Below, piece after piece: positions 1 to 4,317 of a stretch of 5,902 bases of DNA; the stretch's first letter is position 1; the number at the start of each line of letters is the position of its first letter. The DNA is from Elusimicrobiota bacterium (GTDB lineage: Bacteria; Elusimicrobiota; Elusimicrobia; 2-01-FULL-59-12; JACPXA01): contig JACPXA010000061.1 in assembly GCA_016196785.1 (NCBI GenBank), forward strand, positions 1-5,902. The letters are read 5' to 3'. The position numbers and the translations under genes were made by a program. The notes beneath the pieces are model-generated. The model made no database searches and was not told the DNA's origin. It saw nothing but the letters and a program-made list of their open reading frames with translations.

Positions 1-228
1 CTTATTGCCATTATTGCCGGAAAATCGAAGTCCCCGGGGAATGCCACCGCCTATTTCGGAACGCTTATTCTGCGGCTTCGCAGGCGGCTTGTCAGTTTGA
101 TTCAGGAAGTTGGGGGCGAGGCCGAGCCCCTCCACATCATAGACAATGGCGCTCCCTCGTCCATCAAGAAGCGAAGTCTTTACCGCCTGTCGATTCATCC
201 AAACAATCTGACTCTCCCCGCCGCGTAA
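1..228 (+). CDS. 3' end of an unrecognised protein (75 residues visible)
   Basis: Frame 1 is open from the left edge to a TAA at 226-228 and gives 75 residues with no start needed inside the window. The visible part begins LIAIIAGKSKSPGN, has an arginine-rich stretch (LRLRRRL, about residues 24-30), and ends HPNNLTLPAA. I recognise no family and see no cysteine cluster or membrane segment. The support is only that the frame is open and the composition is protein-like, with mixed charged and hydrophobic residues and no low complexity. The next gene starts 156 bp later on the same strand, so this could be an upstream neighbour on the same element. It could also be a chance open frame in GC-rich DNA. 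Confidence 0.4.
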   Translation, partial: LIAIIAGKSKSPGNATAYFGTLILRLRRRLVSLIQEVGGEAEPLHIIDNGAPSSIKKRSLYRLSIHPNNLTLPAA

Positions 229-384
229 GGGTCAGTTCCACCCGCTTCTTCAAGTTCCTGTTTTCCGAAAACCGTGCACCCCTTTTTCAGTAACAGTTCT
301 CCGTCGAGCCAACCCTGTCATCAGCCGTTATTCGATTACGCCCGTCCGCCTGTGCCATGCTGGCTCCAAAGGAGGGCAAGTCTC
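229..384. other. Intergenic leader upstream of the small HTH gene
   Basis: This 156-bp gap lies between the partial left gene and the HTH gene. It holds a short dyad at 260-272, GTTTTC and GAAAAC around a single C, which could be an operator for the following HTH protein or the base of a weak hairpin. No convincing -35/-10 pair is visible. An ATG at 274 is in frame with the next gene, but the extra 37 residues are Ser/Pro-rich and that ATG has no ribosome binding site, so I treat the stretch as non-coding. Confidence 0.3.
371..376 (+). promoter_or_regulatory. Shine-Dalgarno site fixing the start at 385
   Basis: GGAGGG sits 8 bases before the ATG at 385. It is the strongest ribosome binding site in the area and decides against the in-frame ATG at 274. 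Confidence 0.7.
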
Positions 385-654
385 ATGGACAAAGCAGAGC
401 GGACTACAGAAGAATCGGCTCCACAGGGGCCGGTGATTTTGACGACGGGTGAGGCGGCGGAGATTCTGGGGATCAAGGGATACCAGCTTGCCTACCTGCT
501 GGAAATCAAGCGGATCCCGCCGCCGCGCAAGACGCTGCTGGGCCGGCGGCTTTTTTACACGCAAGCGGACCTGGAGGAGATCCGGGAACGGCTGCGCAAC
601 CGGTCCAATTGCTCGGCAGGATTGATCGCAGGATTCGTCAGACCACGGCGCTGA
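385..654 (+). CDS. Excisionase/MerR-like small HTH DNA-binding protein
   Basis: An 89-residue protein from ATG 385. An N-terminal tail of about 17 residues precedes one compact DNA-binding domain. The first helix and turn read LTTGEAAEILGIKGYQ (residues 19-34), the typical 'T..EAA..LGI' pattern of HTH_17/excisionase-type proteins. A wing follows (LLGRRLFYTQADLEEI, 51-66), where a basic turn leads into F/Y and the 'xADLE' helix common in this family. The C-terminus is short and basic (GFVRPRR). Family members are recombination directionality factors or small regulators on mobile elements. With a serine recombinase downstream, an excision or regulatory role is plausible but not shown. It is co-directional with the next gene, with a 12-bp gap, so the two are probably cotranscribed. 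The domain class is fairly secure; the specific role is inferred. Confidence 0.75.
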   Translation: MDKAERTTEESAPQGPVILTTGEAAEILGIKGYQLAYLLEIKRIPPPRKTLLGRRLFYTQADLEEIRERLRNRSNCSAGLIAGFVRPRR

Positions 655-655
655 C

Positions 656-660
656 GGAGG
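656..660 (+). promoter_or_regulatory. Shine-Dalgarno site for the GTG start at 667
   Basis: GGAGG lies 6 bases before GTG 667 and just after the TGA (652-654) of the preceding gene. It supports the non-ATG start and translational linkage of the two genes. Confidence 0.7.
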
Positions 661-666
661 TCTCCC

Positions 667-1479
667 GTGAAAGCTGAGTGGGAGAGAGCGCGGGAATCCG
701 GCTGGGCGAAGTTTTTCCACGTCATCGTCGACAGCGGCGTTTGGGCGCAGCTTTCTCCCAAGGCGCAAGCGGTTTACGTGGTTCTGCTCCGGCACACGAG
801 CGACGAGGAGCGCAGATGCTGGCCCAGCAATAAGCTGATCGCCAGAGAGGCCGGCATCCACGTGAGAACCGTCACTGCGGCGTTGGCTGAGCTGGTGCGG
901 TCGGTCCTCATTAAGAAGTGGCGCTTGGACCGAAAGAACTTCTACAAGCTCTACCGCGGGGAAGAACTGAAGTCCTTACTTCCAGAAAAGATGGATGTAA
1001 GTACCTCTCCACAAAAGATGGATATAAACACCCCCAAAAGGAGGCGGGATGCGTGCGGGCGATTCACCGCTCCATGCGTCATGGAGCAGCCGACTCCAGA
1101 TTCCATGGACAGACCGAAACCACCTTCTGTGGAGGCGGTTCATCCATCGGCCGTGGAGCCAAAGAAGAGTTCTTTAAGAAGAGATATTGAAGAAGAAAAA
1201 GAGAAGAAGAGTACGGCTGGCTCGGCTGCGGCGTCGTCGAAGGCCTCCGCCGAGCCAGCCGCAGCGGCAAGGGAGTACATCGAGTACCTGATTCCGGGGA
1301 AACTCACACGCAACTCTTTCTACTACAACCAACGGATGAACAAAGCGCACAAGAAACCAACACCAGAGCAGATCCGTTGGCTAAAAACCTGTGTGCGGTT
1401 GACGGATGAGGAGCTGCAGGCGCTGTTCGCCGCGGAGTACCCGGACTGGAAGCCGGCGCACGGCAATGGCGCTGGGTAA
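667..1479 (+). CDS. Winged-HTH protein of replication-initiator type
   Basis: A 270-residue protein from GTG 667. Residues 13-100 form a winged-helix domain. A hydrophobic helix (PKAQAVYVVLLRHTS, 31-45) is followed by WPSNKLIAREAGIHVRTVT (52-70) and ALAELVRSVLIKKWR. The 'WPS...IA...G...RTV...L..L...GLI' layout is that of HTH_36-type proteins, which include plasmid and phage replication initiators and replisome organisers. Residues 101-200 look disordered: a KMD(V/I) repeat at 108-121, Pro/Ser-rich sequence, an acidic-basic run (DIEEEKEKK, 173-181), then an Ala/Ser linker (183-201). A second folded segment at 202-262 (EYIEYLIPGKL to EEYPDWKP region) is unrecognised. The gene follows the small HTH gene in an apparent operon and precedes the recombinase. 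It is probably a replication or regulatory protein of the integrated element. No helicase or primase motif is present. Confidence 0.75.
   Translation: MKAEWERARESGWAKFFHVIVDSGVWAQLSPKAQAVYVVLLRHTSDEERRCWPSNKLIAREAGIHVRTVTAALAELVRSVLIKKWRLDRKNFYKLYRGEELKSLLPEKMDVSTSPQKMDINTPKRRRDACGRFTAPCVMEQPTPDSMDRPKPPSVEAVHPSAVEPKKSSLRRDIEEEKEKKSTAGSAAASSKASAEPAAAAREYIEYLIPGKLTRNSFYYNQRMNKAHKKPTPEQIRWLKTCVRLTDEELQALFAAEYPDWKPAHGNGAG
986..1039 (+). repeat. 27-bp direct repeat (two diverged copies) inside the wHTH gene
   Basis: AAAAGATGGAT occurs at 986-996 and again at 1013-1023, exactly 27 bp apart, and similarity continues after it (GTAAGTACC against ATAAACACC). The copies encode KMDVSTSPQ and KMDINTPKR. 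A further AAAAGGAGG at 1036-1044 begins like a third copy but soon diverges. The repeat could be peptide-level or iteron-like. Confidence 0.6.
1069..1087. repeat. Perfect 7-bp inverted repeat, 5-bp spacer
   Basis: GCTCCAT at 1069-1075 and ATGGAGC at 1081-1087 flank GCGTC. A related palindrome, TCCATGGA, lies at 1102-1109. Both are inside the wHTH coding region. Confidence 0.55.
1214..1261. repeat. Perfect 13-bp inverted repeat, 22-bp spacer
   Basis: CGGCTGGCTCGGC at 1214-1226 is exactly mirrored by GCCGAGCCAGCCG at 1249-1261. A very GC-rich stem would form in RNA or single-stranded DNA. It lies in the codons for the Ala/Ser linker of the wHTH protein and directly after a 23-base purine-only run (1189-1211). 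A smaller AAAGAA/TTCTTT dyad with a 3-nt loop lies just upstream at 1161-1175. There is no T-tract and the structure is in mid-gene, so it is not an ordinary terminator. Confidence 0.6.
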
Positions 1480-1711
1480 TTGCGAAGAAACAAGGGATTC
1501 GAGCACGATTTCGTTTCACTCATTGCACAACTTCGGGGAGGGGCGTGTTCTGAGATCGAACGGCTTTGGAAGCGGCATCTCGGCGATTTTGGAACTTTCT
1601 TGAGCAGGCACAGACGGTTACAGAGATTCTTTGAACCGAAGAATTGAGGGTGAGATTGGAAACCTCTTTGGCCTTGATTCCTGAACCCTGCACGGTATCC
1701 TTGGGCTGACT
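1480..1711. other. Non-coding gap before the serine recombinase
   Basis: This 232-bp stretch has no convincing gene. Short frames that cross it are continuations or shadows of the neighbours. It should hold the recombinase promoter, but no clear -35/-10 pair stands out and no Shine-Dalgarno site precedes ATG 1712 (the bases before it read GGGCTGACT). For large serine integrases the attachment site often lies next to the integrase gene, so this is one place to look for it; no core site can be named from one window. Confidence 0.3.
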
Positions 1712-3181
1712 ATGGGGCTATCGCTTAACGGAAACCAGGCCGTCGTCTACGCTCGGGTCTCCAGCAAGGAGCAGGAGCAAGAAGGGTTCTCCATTCCTGC
1801 CCAGCTCAAACTCCTGCGGGAGGCGGCGCTCCGGAAAGAGCTCCAGGTAGCGCGGGAGTTCACAGACGCCGAGACGGCGAAGCAAGCAGGGCGATCCGGC
1901 TTCAATGAGATGCTGGCCTACCTCAAAGACAACCCACAGGTGCGCTACCTGCTCTGCGAGAAGACCGACCGGCTCTCGCGCAACTTCCGGGACATTGCCA
2001 TCCTGGACGATCTAATGAGCGCCCGTGACCTGGTGATTGTCCTGGTCAAAGAGAATGCGGAGCTGAGCAAGGAGTCCAGATCCCACGAGAAGTTTATCTT
2101 TGGCATCAAGGCGCTGATGGCCAAGAACTACATCGACAACCTGTCCGAGGAAGTCCGAAAGGGTCAGGGCGAGAAGGCGGCGCAAGGAGAGTACCCGTCC
2201 ATCGCCCCAATCGGCTACAAGAACAACCTGTTGATTCATCGGATCGAACCGGACAAGAAAGAGGCGCCGGCGGTGAAGCGGCTGTACGAGCTGCATGCGA
2301 CAGGTCGTTACTCGCTGCGGCAGCTTCGGCAGGTGGCCCGGGAGGCAGGCCTGGCCGGCCGCCGCTCGGGACGTCAGCTTTCCAAGAGTGAAGTGGAGAG
2401 GATCCTCAAGAACCCGATTTACTACGGGATGTTCCGCTGGAAGGGGAAGATCTGGCCCGGAATCCACGAGCCGATTATTTCCAAAGAGCTATTTGATCGG
2501 GTGCAGGCGGTCTTTGCCAGTCTGAACAAGGCCAAAACACGGCGGCACAGTTTCGCGTTTGGGAACCTGATGCGATGCGGCCGCTGTGGCTGCCGGATTA
2601 CCGCCGGGCTTGCCAAGCGCAAGTATGTCTATTACCGATGTACCGAGTTCCGAGGCAAATGCGGACAATCCTACGTTTCGGAACAGGTGTTGGAATCCAA
2701 GATGCGCGAAGTGGTCGAGGCCGTCTCGATTGGCGAGGAGCGGATGGAATGGTTGAAGGATCTACTGCGCCAGAGCCATCAGGACGAGCAGGCGTACCAC
2801 GATGCGCAGATGAAGGGCCTCAACGGCCGCTACACGCAGCTTCAGCAGCGGTTGGATCAGATCTACCTGGATAAGTTGGATGGCAAGGTTCCGACGGAGT
2901 TGTGGGAGCAGAAGAGCGCGGAGTGGCGCAAGGAGCAGGACGAGATCCGGGCGCAGTTAGGTCGCCACCAGCAGGCGAACCAGGGTTACATGGAGGAGGG
3001 GATCAAGATTTTGGAACTGGCGCAACGGCTAGTGCCGTTATACGTTGCAGGATTACCCATTCAACTGGTTGGTCGAAATGGGCCAACTGAAAGAATGGCG
3101 GGGCCGACGGGACCATTTTTGAACTTCCTCCGGAGCAGGCGGTACTCCAATTCCTCACCGACTTCCGGGCTTGGTGCCTGA
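1712..3181 (+). CDS. Large serine recombinase, C-terminus possibly damaged
   Basis: A 489-residue site-specific recombinase of the large serine (resolvase/invertase catalytic) family. It would cut and rejoin element and target DNA through a covalent phosphoserine. The catalytic domain (about 9-150) opens VVYARVSSKEQ, with Ser17 as the likely nucleophile and Arg15 beside it; EKTDRLSRN (83-91) carries further active-site Arg residues. The Recombinase domain spans about 163-270 (APIGYK, then ILKNPIYYGMFRWKGK). A zinc ribbon follows with Cys289, Cys292, Cys310 and Cys317. A charged coiled coil covers about 345-418. ATG 1712 places the YARVS motif at the usual distance from the N-terminus, though no ribosome binding site is visible. 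After LELAQRL (434-440) the sequence stops resembling the family: residues 441-489 are Gly/Pro/Ser-rich, and a more typical tail is readable in another frame. It is probably the integrase of the element. Activity is uncertain because of the tail. Confidence 0.9.
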   Translation: MGLSLNGNQAVVYARVSSKEQEQEGFSIPAQLKLLREAALRKELQVAREFTDAETAKQAGRSGFNEMLAYLKDNPQVRYLLCEKTDRLSRNFRDIAILDDLMSARDLVIVLVKENAELSKESRSHEKFIFGIKALMAKNYIDNLSEEVRKGQGEKAAQGEYPSIAPIGYKNNLLIHRIEPDKKEAPAVKRLYELHATGRYSLRQLRQVAREAGLAGRRSGRQLSKSEVERILKNPIYYGMFRWKGKIWPGIHEPIISKELFDRVQAVFASLNKAKTRRHSFAFGNLMRCGRCGCRITAGLAKRKYVYYRCTEFRGKCGQSYVSEQVLESKMREVVEAVSIGEERMEWLKDLLRQSHQDEQAYHDAQMKGLNGRYTQLQQRLDQIYLDKLDGKVPTELWEQKSAEWRKEQDEIRAQLGRHQQANQGYMEEGIKILELAQRLVPLYVAGLPIQLVGRNGPTERMAGPTGPFLNFLRSRRYSNSSPTSGLGA

Positions 3182-3237
3182 CTGACGAGGCAGCCAAGCT
3201 GGCCCGCCAACTCCCCGCCGGTGTTCTGTCCGCTTAA
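3033..3237 (+). pseudogene. Out-of-frame remnant of a recombinase C-terminus, possibly plus a gene tail
   Basis: In the frame of position 3033, directly after a TAG at 3030-3032, 29 residues run to TGA 3120-3122. They include YPFNWLVEMGQLKEWRGRRD, which fits the 'PF..L.......W.GRRD' ending known from many large serine recombinases better than the annotated tail. In the next frame, across a TTTTT run (3116-3120), a second piece continues FELPPEQAVLQFLTDFRAW and ends at TAA 3235-3237. Neither piece has a start codon or ribosome binding site. The reading is that the original 3' end of the recombinase was disrupted by an indel near 3030, perhaps with a second slip at the T run. Chance open frames in GC-rich DNA remain possible, especially for the second piece. 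Confidence 0.35.
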
Positions 3238-3239
3238 AA

Positions 3240-3289
3240 CCCTTCCAGTCTATCAAATGGAGGGATAGCTGGCGTGAAGGCTTTACGCC
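3240..3289. terminator. Hairpins between convergent genes, weak terminator candidates
   Basis: Two stem-loops lie where the + and - strand genes converge. At 3271-3289 an 8-bp stem (GGCGTGAA with TTTACGCC, one G-T pair) has a 3-nt loop and overlaps the - strand stop codon (TAA at 3285-3283). At 3240-3264 CCCTTCCA pairs with TGGAGGG, with one bulge and a 10-nt loop. Neither is followed by a T-tract on either strand, so intrinsic termination is uncertain. Confidence 0.3.
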
Positions 3290-4317
3290 CCCGAACTGAG
3301 GAATAACGTCTGGTGCTTGGCCTCTAAGGTAAGGGTAGCTTCCAACCGCTCGATGTGGCGGCCTGGAATTTGATCTACTTGGGCAAGAAGATTCAGTAGG
3401 TAAGTCAAGATGGCATCGGGATCTATCGTATCGAGCAGACCCTTGGGGATACCGACGATGAGCACCGGAATCTTCCACTCTGGATCGACCTCTGCAAGGA
3501 CAGTCTTGATCTGCTCTGCCGTCTCTGGATCAACGAGGAGCATTGCCTTCGGACCTTGTGTATCCAGATCCTTTAGCCTTGTGACCAAACGGGTAATTGC
3601 TTCAGGACTGAGGGAGCGAGGCAATGGCTCAACTGCCCCAAACCGCTGGGCGAGGAATCTCAGGGTCTGATCTGGGAGCAGATCCGATTGGACTATGACC
3701 TGCCGCCCACGTGAAATCTCGGTGGACGGAAGTATCTCCTGAGTGACTGTGGTCAGTCGAACGAGGGAAGGTACTCCACGCACCTCAGCGATCATCTCGC
3801 CCTTAGCCTGCAAATCGATGAGTTGGGTGGCTTCTAACGGCTTCGACCAGATTCCCAAGCTTTGAAGCCACTTGGCGACTTCCTCCAGGCCAGTGGCGGA
3901 TTCTGTGAGTGTCTGTTTTCCCTGGATCAAGAAGGTCACGGCAGGACTCCAGGCAACGGGCATATTTTCAGAAATGATGGGGGTGTGAACGTTTGTAATC
4001 GAGAGTACTTCAATAGACTTTCCACCGACTTTTCCGATAGAATCAAACCAATCGGGGACAAGCTGGCTAAATACCGGTGTAAGCTGGTTAGCAACTCCTT
4101 CTTGTGGTGGAATAGGCACAAGACGAATCTTAGCCCCCTTCCTTCCGACCCGTATAAGTTCCGCAAAGCTCTTAGCCACATCGTCAAGAGTCGTCAAACC
4201 AGATTCAATCCCGTATAACCAGGGGACAACAATGAGATCAAACGAATCATCGGGAATCGGAAGCTGCCTAGCGTCGGATCGCTCGAATATTTGGATCATG
4301 CAAATATCCTGAAACAA
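3283..4317 (-). CDS. C-terminal half of a split SAM methyltransferase plus unknown domain
   Basis: This frame gives up to 344 residues if opened at TTG 4317; the nearest ATG is at 4299. Neither has a ribosome binding site, which argues that it is the continuation of the upstream frame after a frame change. Residues 10-70 look like the second half of a class I SAM methyltransferase: FERSDARQLPIPDDSFDLIV (11-30) is the familiar 'D...LP...SFD.V' segment, followed by LDDVAKSFAELIRVGRKGAKI. Residues about 71-344 match nothing I recognise. They include alternating strand/helix-like patterns such as GPKAMLLVDPETAEQIKTVL (255-274) and WKIPVLIVGIPKGLLDTIDP (281-300), and a final LEATLTLEAKHQTLFL. There are no cysteine clusters or membrane helices. 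The gene converges on the recombinase with a 101-bp gap. The substrate is unknown, and the annotation as a methyltransferase fragment rests on motif pattern only. Confidence 0.7.
   Translation of the reverse strand: MFQDICMIQIFERSDARQLPIPDDSFDLIVVPWLYGIESGLTTLDDVAKSFAELIRVGRKGAKIRLVPIPPQEGVANQLTPVFSQLVPDWFDSIGKVGGKSIEVLSITNVHTPIISENMPVAWSPAVTFLIQGKQTLTESATGLEEVAKWLQSLGIWSKPLEATQLIDLQAKGEMIAEVRGVPSLVRLTTVTQEILPSTEISRGRQVIVQSDLLPDQTLRFLAQRFGAVEPLPRSLSPEAITRLVTRLKDLDTQGPKAMLLVDPETAEQIKTVLAEVDPEWKIPVLIVGIPKGLLDTIDPDAILTYLLNLLAQVDQIPGRHIERLEATLTLEAKHQTLFLSSGA

Noticed and set aside
274..384. In-frame upstream ATG (274) extending the small HTH protein by 37 residues
   Set aside because: The extension is Ser/Pro/Cys-rich and unlike the family, has no ribosome binding site, and GGAGGG at 371-376 clearly serves ATG 385.
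328..861. 177-residue open frame on the - strand
   Set aside because: It lies antisense to two well-supported genes, is Arg/Pro-rich with no domain, and is typical of shadow frames in GC-rich DNA.
1600..1711. Sigma70-type promoter for the recombinase (TTGAGC or TTGAAC as -35)
   Set aside because: No acceptable -10 hexamer lies at 16-18 bp spacing, so the match is no better than chance.
3030..3130. tRNA gene or tRNA-fragment attachment site at the recombinase end
   Set aside because: I looked for a T-loop GGTTCGAAT-like segment with matching acceptor arms and found none. GGTTGGTCGAAAT at 3068-3080 is only superficially similar.
3155..3478. 107-residue open frame on the - strand overlapping the recombinase end
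   Set aside because: It is antisense to the recombinase tail and in another frame over the methyltransferase tail, and its composition (many Arg, Pro, Ser, His) is not protein-like.
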